Origin: Tamilnaduibacter salinus
GTDB lineage: Bacteria > Pseudomonadota > Gammaproteobacteria > Pseudomonadales > Oleiphilaceae
Direction: 5' to 3'
DNA length: 64,000 nucleotides
NCBI RefSeq assembly: GCF_003096655.1
Contig: NZ_QEKQ01000010.1
Span: 1 to 64,000, forward strand
Under the pieces are notes generated by a model. The model did not search any database and was not told the origin of the DNA. It saw only the letters and a program-made list of their open reading frames with translations. Both the position numbers and the translations under genes were made by a program. Within the stretch, counting starts at the first letter, position 1. The number at the start of each line of letters is the position of its first letter. Of the stretch, positions 8,785-16,330 are shown piece after piece.

Positions 8785-9891
8785 ATGCACCGTCGTGACT
8801 TTCTGCTGAGCGGCATCGCCGGACTGGCTGCACTCTCCGGTCTGCCGGGGTGCGCCGGAAGGGGCGCAGGAGACATCGGCGGACTCAATCGGGCCTGGCT
8901 GTTCAGCGCAGCCGACACCCCCCGTGGCGACCACCTGATTGTCGGGGGCAATCGACAGGGCGATGTCCTGTTCCGGACAACGGTGCCAGAGCGCTGCCAT
9001 GGCGGCTGTCATCACCCCTCTGGCCATCACGCCATTCTGTTCGCCCGCCGCCCCGGACGACACTTCTACGTACTGGACACCCGCAGCGGCGAGCTGACAC
9101 ACCATATCGCTGCCGGTGAGGCATACCACTTCTATGGCCACGGCGTGTTCAGCCCTGACGGTACGCGCCTGTACACCACCATGAACCATTACCCAAGCGG
9201 AAAGGGGATCGTCCGGGTATTCAATGCCGCCAATGGGTACACCATCGCCGGGGATATCGAACTGGACGGTGTCGGCCCCCACGAACTACGCCTGCATCCG
9301 GATGGCAACACGCTGGTCGTCGCCCTGGGTGGTATCCGGACTCATCCGGATTACGGCCGTGCGAAACTCAACCTCGATACCATGGCGCCCGCGCTGCTGC
9401 TGGTGGACCGCCACTCCGGGGCCGTGCAGCACCGAATCAGCCCATCTCATCACCAACTGAGCTGCCGCCACCTGGACATTGGGCCGGAGGGCATCGTCGT
9501 GGCTGGGTTTCAGTTTCAGGGGCCGGAGTGGGAGCCCATCCCATTGATTGCCACGCTCGACACACGGACGCTCCAATACCGTGAGATCCAATTGCCGGAC
9601 AAGGCGGCGCTTGCTCTTCGTCAGTACACGGCCAGTGTGGCCTGCCATGAAGGCAGCCCACTCGCGGCGATCACGGCACCACGTGGCGATCAGGTGCTGA
9701 TCATTGACCGCTTGCACAGCATGCATCTAGGGACACACCCGCTTACCGATGTCTCTGGTGCGGCCCCCCACCCCAGCGGTTTTGTCCTGACGGGCGGTGA
9801 CGGCAGCGTCTGGGATCTGCCGGCCTCCGGAACGTCGCCTGTGCGCCTGAATCATCACGCCATCCGCTGGGATAACCACCTCACCGTCTGA
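8785..9891 (+). CDS. DUF1513 beta-propeller-like protein
   Basis: Last gene of the imelysin operon, 368 residues. The N-terminus holds a twin-arginine-like motif (MHRRDFLLSGIAGLAAL) followed by a possible lipobox LPGC, so it is probably exported by Tat and may be lipidated. The rest shows repeated beta-strand patterns of the DUF1513 family (GVFSPDGTRLYTTMNHY, ELDGVGPHELRLHPDGNTL, CRHLDIGPEGIVVAGFQFQGP), consistent with a seven-bladed propeller. The same four-gene order occurs in Pseudomonas at the icmP locus. Its role in iron acquisition is inferred from that conserved order only. Confidence 0.85.
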   Translation: MHRRDFLLSGIAGLAALSGLPGCAGRGAGDIGGLNRAWLFSAADTPRGDHLIVGGNRQGDVLFRTTVPERCHGGCHHPSGHHAILFARRPGRHFYVLDTRSGELTHHIAAGEAYHFYGHGVFSPDGTRLYTTMNHYPSGKGIVRVFNAANGYTIAGDIELDGVGPHELRLHPDGNTLVVALGGIRTHPDYGRAKLNLDTMAPALLLVDRHSGAVQHRISPSHHQLSCRHLDIGPEGIVVAGFQFQGPEWEPIPLIATLDTRTLQYREIQLPDKAALALRQYTASVACHEGSPLAAITAPRGDQVLIIDRLHSMHLGTHPLTDVSGAAPHPSGFVLTGGDGSVWDLPASGTSPVRLNHHAIRWDNHLTV

Positions 9892-9961
9892 TCCGGCACG
9901 TCGTTCTGCTATGCTCGGTCCGTTTGGAAACCGCGCATCCCGCTGAACAGGAGCCCCTGAC

Positions 9962-11272
9962 TTGCCGAATCGTGACCGCGATCTGACCGAGGAACTCTAT
10001 TCACTTGTCGCCAACGAGGAGGATGCCCGGGTCTGCACCGACATCCCGGACGACGCCTGTGAAGAGGTCCCGCGTAACTTTTTCCTGATCCTGTTCAGCA
10101 ACGTGCTGACCAAGCTGGGCGATCTGCTGGTCAACCCCAAGACGGTGCTGGCCTGGCTGATGGGGGCGCTGGGGGCAGCACCTCTGGTTGCCTGGCTGGT
10201 TCCGATTCGCGAATCCGGTTCGCTGATTCCCCAGATGGTGATTGGGGCATGGGTTCGCCGCAAGCCCGTCCGAAAGGGCTTCTGGGCGCTCGGCAGTTTT
10301 GGGCAGGCGATCAGTGTCGCAGGCATGGCTGCCAGCGTGTGGTTTCTTGAGGGAATGTCGGCTGGGTATGGCGTTATCGCCGCCTTGATCCTTTTTTCTC
10401 TCGCCCGCGGCTTCTGTTCCGTGTCCATGAAGGATGTGCAGGGCAAGTGCATCCCCAGGAGTCGGCGGGGCCGACTGTCGGGGCTGGCCACAACGCTGGG
10501 CGGCAGCGCAACGGTGGTCCTGACGGTCCTGCTGTTCTGGGACCGGGGCGATCCCGGTGTGGCGTTCTATGCCGCGCTGCTGCTGCTCGCAGCCGCGTTC
10601 TGGGTCATTGCCGGAGGACTGTTCCTGACTGTGGAAGAATACGCCGGCGAAACCAAAGGCGGCGGAAATGCCCTGCGGGATGCCCTCCGGAACCTGTCAC
10701 TGCTGCGCGATGACCCGCCGTTTCGCCACTTTGTGATAGCCCGCACCCTGCTTCTGTGTTCGGCACTGGCATCGCCGTACTTCGTCCTTCTTGCCCAGAA
10801 TCATAGCACCAATGGCTGGATGCTCGGCGGGTTCCTGCTGGTAAGCAGTCTTGCCAGTTCGGTCAGCGCCAGTGTCTGGGGCTGGATGGCGGACCGCTCA
10901 AGCCGTCAGGTCATGATCCGGGGCGCCACGCTCGCCAGCGCCGTCTGCCTGCTGGTTGGTGCACTGGCCGCAGCTGGCACCGGCAGCATCTGGCTCTACC
11001 TGGTAGGGTTCTTCCTGCTGGGGATTGCCCATGCCGGCGTTCGTTTGGGTCGCAAGACCTATCTTGTCGACATGGCGGGCGGTAATAAGCGCACCGATTA
11101 CACGTCAGTCAGCAACACGGTCATTGGTTTTATGCTGCTCATGACAGGTGGCCTATCCAGCCTAGCGGCACTTGCCTCCGTGCCGGTCGTTGTGCTGATT
11201 CTCGGGGGCATGGGAGCCCTTGGGGCTGTCAGTGCCGCTCGATTGCAAGACGTTTCTCCACAGGAATCGTGA
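9962..11272 (+). CDS. MFS transporter
   Basis: Inner-membrane protein of 436 residues with about twelve hydrophobic segments and the MFS layout, including charged loop motifs VRRKPVRKGFW and ADRSSRQVMIRG between helices 2-3 and 8-9. The start is TTG with AGGAG upstream (gaacaggagcccctgac). The N-terminal 35 residues are very acidic (EELYSLVANEEDARVCTDIPDDACEE) and cytoplasmic. It follows the imelysin operon on the same strand by 70 bp and may belong to it or be separate. The substrate is unknown; export of an iron chelator is one possibility. Confidence 0.85.
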   Translation: MPNRDRDLTEELYSLVANEEDARVCTDIPDDACEEVPRNFFLILFSNVLTKLGDLLVNPKTVLAWLMGALGAAPLVAWLVPIRESGSLIPQMVIGAWVRRKPVRKGFWALGSFGQAISVAGMAASVWFLEGMSAGYGVIAALILFSLARGFCSVSMKDVQGKCIPRSRRGRLSGLATTLGGSATVVLTVLLFWDRGDPGVAFYAALLLLAAAFWVIAGGLFLTVEEYAGETKGGGNALRDALRNLSLLRDDPPFRHFVIARTLLLCSALASPYFVLLAQNHSTNGWMLGGFLLVSSLASSVSASVWGWMADRSSRQVMIRGATLASAVCLLVGALAAAGTGSIWLYLVGFFLLGIAHAGVRLGRKTYLVDMAGGNKRTDYTSVSNTVIGFMLLMTGGLSSLAALASVPVVVLILGGMGALGAVSAARLQDVSPQES

Positions 11273-11337
11273 CCGGGACGTCCAACGCGACGTGCGAGCC
11301 TCAGAAGCTCCGCTTTGCACCACTCAGGCGCCCTGAC

Positions 11338-11364
11338 GCCCCATCGACATTCAGACGATGGGGC
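11338..11364 (+). terminator. Hairpin downstream of the MFS gene
   Basis: Perfect 9-bp inverted repeat GCCCCATCG / CGATGGGGC with a 9-nt loop, 66 bp after the MFS stop. No T tract follows, so termination is uncertain. I see no gene in the rest of 11273-11531. Confidence 0.5.
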
Positions 11365-11531
11365 CAGAACGACGCCCGCCTCTAACCGAGGCACCTGTCC
11401 TTTTGAGCCAAATGAACGGAACAACCGTCGTTCGCCACCAAACTACGGGTTTTCCGAATTGCCTGAACGGGTCGCTCGTCCTGAAAATAACGGCTTTAAA
11501 TGGCTTGGCGTGCAACGCAAAGGATGACACT

Positions 11532-11915
11532 TTGAATCACCCTCAACGCGGTTTTGAGCCCTTTACTGATCATCAATCAGGCGAGCGTTTGACGACAACG
11601 ACAGGACCACTCGTCCGATCGAGTGACGTCAACCAGCTGCGATCCAGGCGCTTTATGAAAACCCACTCTGGCTGGTGGGTCAAAACCCGCGAATCGCAGG
11701 ATCTGGGGCCTTATCCGACCGGCAGCGATGCCCGAGAAGCGTTGCACAAACACATCCAAACGCATCAGGATCAGACAGAACGCACTTTCTCAATCGAGTT
11801 AAGCCACGGGATGGCTGTCCACGATGTGTCGACCTGTTCGAAACAAACGTGTGCATTGTGCCATGAGGCCCTGTCGCTGGTTGCGGGGGCAACCGATGAT
11901 AATTCCCAGCGCTAG
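11532..11915 (+). CDS. DUF6316-like hypothetical protein
   Basis: Small cytoplasmic protein of about 127 residues. I start it at the TTG at 11532, which has AAAGGA seven bases upstream; the frame extends further 5' but that part has no protein-like character. The segment RSRRFMKTHSGWWVKTRESQDLGPYPTGSDAREALHKHI matches the short DUF6316-type pattern I know from Pseudomonas and relatives (an aromatic strand, then a TRE..DLGPF motif and an Ala-rich helix). The C-terminal part has three Cys (STCSKQTCALCHEA), a possible metal or redox site beyond the family core. The function is unknown. Confidence 0.6.
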   Translation: MNHPQRGFEPFTDHQSGERLTTTTGPLVRSSDVNQLRSRRFMKTHSGWWVKTRESQDLGPYPTGSDAREALHKHIQTHQDQTERTFSIELSHGMAVHDVSTCSKQTCALCHEALSLVAGATDDNSQR

Positions 11916-11917
11916 GA

Positions 11918-11967
11918 GTCTGGTTCATTCCCTGACCGACTGAGCGCCTGAACCAGACGGGACACTA
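11918..11967. repeat. Inverted repeat carrying the dispersed GAACCAGAC motif
   Basis: GTCTGGTTCA (11918-11927) and TGAACCAGAC (11949-11958) form a perfect 10-bp inverted repeat with a 21-nt loop between two convergent genes. The right arm continues as TGAACCAGACGGGACACTA, which recurs with one mismatch at 50468-50486 and, in reverse orientation with two mismatches, at 35595-35613. It may be a bidirectional terminator or one copy of a dispersed element. Confidence 0.55.
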
Positions 11968-11980
11968 ACGATAACCAGGG

Positions 11981-12355
11981 TCAGCGTCCAAACGGCGCCT
12001 TGCCATCGTTCAGCGCCAGCGCCCCCTTCACGATGCGGTAGATCACCCAGATGCTGATCGCCAGCAGTATGAACCAGCCGACGATCAGCACTGTCGTCAG
12101 CACACCGATCACCCCCCACAACAGGCCAATCCAGAAGGTGCGGATCTGCCAGCGGAAGTGCGGCTCCAGCCAGGTGCCCTGCAGGTCGTCCAGCTTGACG
12201 TAGTTGACGATCACACCCACCAGCCCGGTCAACCCACTGGTGAAGAATGACAGCGCCTGAAGAATGTAGACCAATACAGCCAGGTTCCGTCCGGAATCAC
12301 CACGTCGAACAATTGGGTCGTCATCCGGCGCAGGGCGAAACTCCGCATCGCTCAT
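11981..12355 (-). CDS. DUF4870-family membrane protein
   Basis: Membrane protein of 124 residues. A polar N-terminus (MSDAEFRPAPDDDPIVRRGD) is followed by three or four hydrophobic helices, with a short charged loop before LEPHFRWQIRTFWIGLLWGVIG, the recognisable block of the DUF4870/Tic20-like family. The end (IYRIVKGALALNDGKAPFGR) is also typical. The role is unknown; proposals for the family include chloride channel-like or import-related activities. AAGGAGG precedes the start. The gene is monocistronic and convergent with the DUF6316-like gene. Confidence 0.85.
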   Translation of the reverse strand: MSDAEFRPAPDDDPIVRRGDSGRNLAVLVYILQALSFFTSGLTGLVGVIVNYVKLDDLQGTWLEPHFRWQIRTFWIGLLWGVIGVLTTVLIVGWFILLAISIWVIYRIVKGALALNDGKAPFGR

Positions 12356-12417
12356 CGGGACCTCCTTGAATGGGCACTGCGGACAGGGTATCCAAGATCA
12401 CCCAGAGCCGCCAGCCA

Positions 12418-13200
12418 TCAACGCCCCTGAAAGCGCGCCTCACGGCGCTCGAGGAATGACTGGATTCCTTCTTTGACGTCGTCGCTCGCCATGACCGGTC
12501 GCAGGTCCGGGAACAGGCGCTGTTTCGCGACCCGCTCCCCTTCCAAGACCGCCCGGCGCGACGATTTAAGGCTGCCCTGAACGCCCAGCGGCGCGGCCTT
12601 TGCGACGCTTCGGGCGATGCTCATGGCCGTCTCCAGAACCTGATCGTGCGGCACAAGCGACTGTATCAGCCCCCAGTGATGGGCCTGTTCTGCCGTCCAT
12701 TCCTCGCCAGTCAGCAAATACCGCTGGGCATTGCCCCAGCCAATCTCCCGGGGGAGACGGATGGTGGCACCGCCGCAGGCGAAAATCCCGCGCTTCACCT
12801 CAAGCTGGGCAAAGCGCGTCCCCTCAGCCGCCACCCGGACATCCGTGTTGAGCATCATCTCGACGCCACAGGTAAAGCAGATGCCTTTGGCCGCGAAAAT
12901 CACGGGCTTGGAGAGCGGTTCATCCACGATCCCGAGCGGGTCCCGTTCACCCTCGTTCAACGGCAGCCCGTCGCCCGTGGCAAACACATCGGCCCAGTCG
13001 TCCAGTTGCAGTCCGGAAGTGAAATGGTCGCCTTCGGCATGCAGCACCGCAACACGCAGGTCCGGGTCGCGCTCCAGTTGCCCATAGGCGGCGGCGATCT
13101 CGTGATACATCGCCCGGTTCATGGCATTCATCTTCTCCGGTCGGTTCAGACCGATGGTCAGAATGCCGTCTTCGTGCTTCTCGACGGTCACCAGTGACAT
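12418..13200 (-). CDS. Enoyl-CoA hydratase/isomerase (crotonase family)
   Basis: Crotonase-fold protein of 260 residues, predicted to act on acyl-CoA in beta-oxidation. The start at 13200 (MSLVTVEKHEDGILTIGLNR) is preferred to the longer frame because AGAGGATC lies seven bases upstream. The oxyanion-hole regions are visible (HFTSGLQLDDW at about 66-76, and GIFACGGATIRLPREIGWG at about 140-158), as is the family segment YLLTGEEWTAEQAHHWGLI. It lies 63 bp after the acyl-CoA dehydrogenase gene on the same strand, so the pair probably performs consecutive steps. It could also be a 2-ketocyclohexane- or methylglutaconyl-type hydratase; the exact substrate is open. Confidence 0.88.
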   Translation of the reverse strand: MSLVTVEKHEDGILTIGLNRPEKMNAMNRAMYHEIAAAYGQLERDPDLRVAVLHAEGDHFTSGLQLDDWADVFATGDGLPLNEGERDPLGIVDEPLSKPVIFAAKGICFTCGVEMMLNTDVRVAAEGTRFAQLEVKRGIFACGGATIRLPREIGWGNAQRYLLTGEEWTAEQAHHWGLIQSLVPHDQVLETAMSIARSVAKAAPLGVQGSLKSSRRAVLEGERVAKQRLFPDLRPVMASDDVKEGIQSFLERREARFQGR

Positions 13201-13263
13201 CGTTGATCCTCTTTTTCTTGCCAACCTAAGCAATGACAGGGCCTCAGGCACCTGCCCAGACGC

Positions 13264-15075
13264 CTAGAACCAGTCCGGCTCCATGTTGAGACACGTATCA
13301 TCACGCCGCTCAAGCAGCATCAGATCCTGCGCCACCGTCGGCAGCTCCCAGTGGAAGAAGTACTGGGCCGCCTGCATCTTGCCCTCGTAGAAGGCCCGAT
13401 CACTGGCCGTCAATTCAGCACCGTGATTGCCGAGGTACTGAGCGGCGGCGTTCGCCTGCCTGAGCCAGATCCACGCCACCGTGATGTGCCCAAGCAGGGT
13501 CAGGTAGCAGTGAGCGTTGGCCAGCACCGGCTCCGGCCCCTCGTTCATCAACGCGCCCCCGAGTTCCTGCGTCACCTTCACGGCCCGCTGAAGGGTTTCA
13601 CTCAGTGACAGGGCCCATTGCTGGCGGCGCCCTTCGGTGGCCGCTTCCAGGTCGGTCTGGATCTCCTTAATCAACAGCTGTAGCCCTTCGCTCTTGTTCT
13701 GCCAGATCTTCCGGCCCAGCAGATCCATGGCCTGGATGCCGTTCGTGCCCTCGTGGATCGGGTTCAGACGGTTGTCCCGCCAGCACTGCTCCACCGGGTA
13801 CTCGCGGGTATAGCCCGCGCCACCGTAGACCTGAATGGCGAGATCGTTGGCTTTGGTTCCGTACTCCGACGGCCACGCCTTGATGACCGGCGTGAGCAGA
13901 TCCAGCAAGGTGCCGGCCGCCGCACGTTTCTCGGGGTCCGGATGGGTCTGCTGGTCATCCATCAGCCGGGCGCCGTAGAGGCAAAGCCCAAGAGCGCCTT
14001 CGCAATAGGCTTTCTGAGCCAGCAGCATGCGACGGACATCGGCATGCTCAATGATGGGGATCTGGGGAGACTCGGGATCTTTGTCGGATACCTGGCGCCC
14101 CTGGGTCCGGTCCCGCGCGTACGCCAGGCTGTGCATATAGCCCCGGTAGCCGATCACCGCCGCACCAAAACCGACACCCACCCGGGCCTCATTCATCATC
14201 TGGAACATGTATTTCAGGCCCTGATTGGGCTCGCCCACCAGGTAGCCGTGGCAAGGCGCGTCGTCGCCAAAACTCAGTGCCGTCGAGGTGGTGCCACGAT
14301 ACCCCAGCTTGTGGATCAGCCCTGCCAGCGAGACCCCGTTGCGCTCGCCCGGCTGCCCGGAATCGTCCAGCCGGTACTTGGGCACGATGAACAGCGAGAT
14401 ACCCTTGACGCCCGCCGGCGCTCCACGAACCCGGGCCAGCACCATGTGCACAATATTATCGGTGATCGACTGTTCGCCGCCGGAAATGTAAATCTTGGCA
14501 CCCTTGATCAGGTAGTGCCCCTCATCCGTGGGTGCGGCCGACGTGCGGATGTCCGCCAGAGAGGAGCCTGCGTGGGGCTCGGTCAGTGCCATGGTGCCGG
14601 AGAAACGCCCTTCCAGCATCGGGCGCAGGAACGCGTCCCTCTGTTCGTCATTACCGAATACACGAATCAGGTTGGCCGCCGCCGTGGTCAGGAACGGGTA
14701 TCCGGCCGTACCGGGATTCGCGGCCGTAAAGAAGCCATTGCAAGCGGCCATAATGGACTCGGGCAACTGCATCCCGCCCAATGACTCATCGTATCGACCG
14801 GCAATGAAGCCGGCCTGGGCGTAGGCGTCAAAGCCTTCTTTGACCTCGGGCAGCATGGTGACTTTGCCATTCTCAAAACGCGGCTCGTCCCTGTCCGCGT
14901 CCCGGTTATGGTTGGCGAAGGTTTCCCGGGCCATGCGATCCGCCGTCTCGATGACGGCGTCGAATGTCTCACGGTTGTGATCCGCGAACCGGTCCCGTTC
15001 AAGCAGCGATTGGGTATCGAGAACATCGTAAAGCTGGAACGCCAGATCACGGCGGTCGATCAGTGTGTCGGTCAT
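13264..15075 (-). CDS. Acyl-CoA dehydrogenase (600-residue type)
   Basis: FAD-dependent acyl-CoA dehydrogenase of 603 residues. The start at 15075 has a strong GGAGG; the open frame continues 1.4 kb upstream, but that part lies antisense to the AraC-type regulator and is not coding. Layout: a short N-terminal extension (MTDTLIDRRDLAFQLYDVL), N-terminal helical domain, middle domain with MALTEPHAGSSLADIRTSA (flavin/substrate site) and IYISGGEQ, and the C-terminal helical domain with NPIHEGTNGIQAMDLLGRKI, where the Glu is the catalytic base of this subfamily, then an extra C-terminal domain typical of the 600-residue class. It is divergently paired with a GlxA-type regulator and followed by an enoyl-CoA hydratase. 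Confidence 0.93.
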   Translation of the reverse strand: MTDTLIDRRDLAFQLYDVLDTQSLLERDRFADHNRETFDAVIETADRMARETFANHNRDADRDEPRFENGKVTMLPEVKEGFDAYAQAGFIAGRYDESLGGMQLPESIMAACNGFFTAANPGTAGYPFLTTAAANLIRVFGNDEQRDAFLRPMLEGRFSGTMALTEPHAGSSLADIRTSAAPTDEGHYLIKGAKIYISGGEQSITDNIVHMVLARVRGAPAGVKGISLFIVPKYRLDDSGQPGERNGVSLAGLIHKLGYRGTTSTALSFGDDAPCHGYLVGEPNQGLKYMFQMMNEARVGVGFGAAVIGYRGYMHSLAYARDRTQGRQVSDKDPESPQIPIIEHADVRRMLLAQKAYCEGALGLCLYGARLMDDQQTHPDPEKRAAAGTLLDLLTPVIKAWPSEYGTKANDLAIQVYGGAGYTREYPVEQCWRDNRLNPIHEGTNGIQAMDLLGRKIWQNKSEGLQLLIKEIQTDLEAATEGRRQQWALSLSETLQRAVKVTQELGGALMNEGPEPVLANAHCYLTLLGHITVAWIWLRQANAAAQYLGNHGAELTASDRAFYEGKMQAAQYFFHWELPTVAQDLMLLERRDDTCLNMEPDWF

Positions 15076-15177
15076 GATGTGCCTCCTCATCTGACGGCAG
15101 ACTGTCACACCCGCGGCCTGCATAAAACCGTCATTCCTGACATAATCATGGCCGTTACCGACACATGGGTGAGTGGC

Positions 15178-16152
15178 ATGATCCAGGTCGCAATCATCGG
15201 CTTCTCCGGAGCACTGGCAAGCGCCATGACGGGCATGATGGACCTGTTCCGGCTCGCCGGCGTCACCTGGGCACGCATTCAGGACGAAGAGCCAGACCCG
15301 CAATTCCATGTACGGCTGCTGACCCGCGATGGTCGTCCATGCCGCTGCATCAACGGCATCACCCTGGACGCGCACGGTCGTTGGCAGGATGCGGACCAGG
15401 CCGATCTGGTCATCGTGCCGACCATTGGTGGCCCGATGGAGCACGTTCTCTCTGAACATTCCGATCTTCTCCCCCATCTGGCCCAACAGGTGGACCGGGG
15501 CGCTGCTCTGGCCAGCAACTGCACAGGCGCCTTTCTGCTGGCCGAGGCCGGCGTGCTCGACGGTCGCACCGCCACCACGCACTGGGGGTTTGCCGATCAC
15601 TTCCGCGCGCGTTACCCACAAGTCGACTGCCATCCCGAGCGGCTGATCACGGTTGACGGCCCGGTGGCGTGTGCCGGCGGCGGCATGGCCTGGTGGGATC
15701 TGGGCGTCTACCTCGTGGCCTACTACGCCGGTGACCGAATCGCCCGGGAACTGTCCCGGTCCTTTGTGATTGATGCGGGCCGCCAGAGTCAGGCGCCCTA
15801 CGCCACCCTCCAGAACCGTCGCTATCATCAGGATCCGGTCATCGACAAACTGCAATCCTGGCTCGAAGAGCAGTTCCATCGACCGCTGGATACCGCTGAT
15901 CTGTGCGAGGTCACGGGGCTGGGCGAACGCTCTCTGCTGCGCCGTTTCCAGCGCGCCACCGGCGACACCCCACGTCATTACATCCAGCTGCTGCGTGTCG
16001 AAGCGGCTCGGCGGTCCCTGGAGTCCACCAACACCCCACTGGCGCGAATCACTCAGGCGGTCGGCTACGACGATGTCAGCTCCTTCAGCCGTCTGTTCCG
16101 CAAGCATACGGGGCTGTCCCCAGGGCAGTACCGGGCGCGGTTTGGACGTTAG
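15178..16152 (+). CDS. GlxA/FtrA-type AraC family transcriptional regulator
   Basis: Regulator of 324 residues. An N-terminal DJ-1/PfpI-like domain holds the nucleophile-elbow segment ALASNCTGAFLLAEAGVLDG followed by TATTHWGFADHF; a C-terminal AraC DNA-binding domain has two helix-turn-helices (DTADLCEVTGLGERSLLRRF and LARITQAVGYDDVSSFSRLFRKHTG). The start is ambiguous: ATG at 15178 begins the conserved MIQVAIIGF strand, but GTG at 15169 and ATG at 15148 are in frame. It is divergent from the acyl-CoA dehydrogenase with about 100 bp between them, so it probably controls that fatty-acid or acyl-CoA pathway in response to a small molecule. Confidence 0.9.
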   Translation: MIQVAIIGFSGALASAMTGMMDLFRLAGVTWARIQDEEPDPQFHVRLLTRDGRPCRCINGITLDAHGRWQDADQADLVIVPTIGGPMEHVLSEHSDLLPHLAQQVDRGAALASNCTGAFLLAEAGVLDGRTATTHWGFADHFRARYPQVDCHPERLITVDGPVACAGGGMAWWDLGVYLVAYYAGDRIARELSRSFVIDAGRQSQAPYATLQNRRYHQDPVIDKLQSWLEEQFHRPLDTADLCEVTGLGERSLLRRFQRATGDTPRHYIQLLRVEAARRSLESTNTPLARITQAVGYDDVSSFSRLFRKHTGLSPGQYRARFGR

Positions 16153-16330
16153 GTTCATTCCCTGACTGGCCCCCTGATAGGGCGCGGCTCTGGCGCGCAA
16201 TCTCAGCGACTCAACCGGACAGAAGGCCAGGGAACGATTCATTAAGGACGTGCTGATCAATTCCTTCAGGAAGTGGCGGCGTTGACTACAGTGAAAGGAC
16301 CACTGCCGGAAATGACGGAGATCGAACCCC

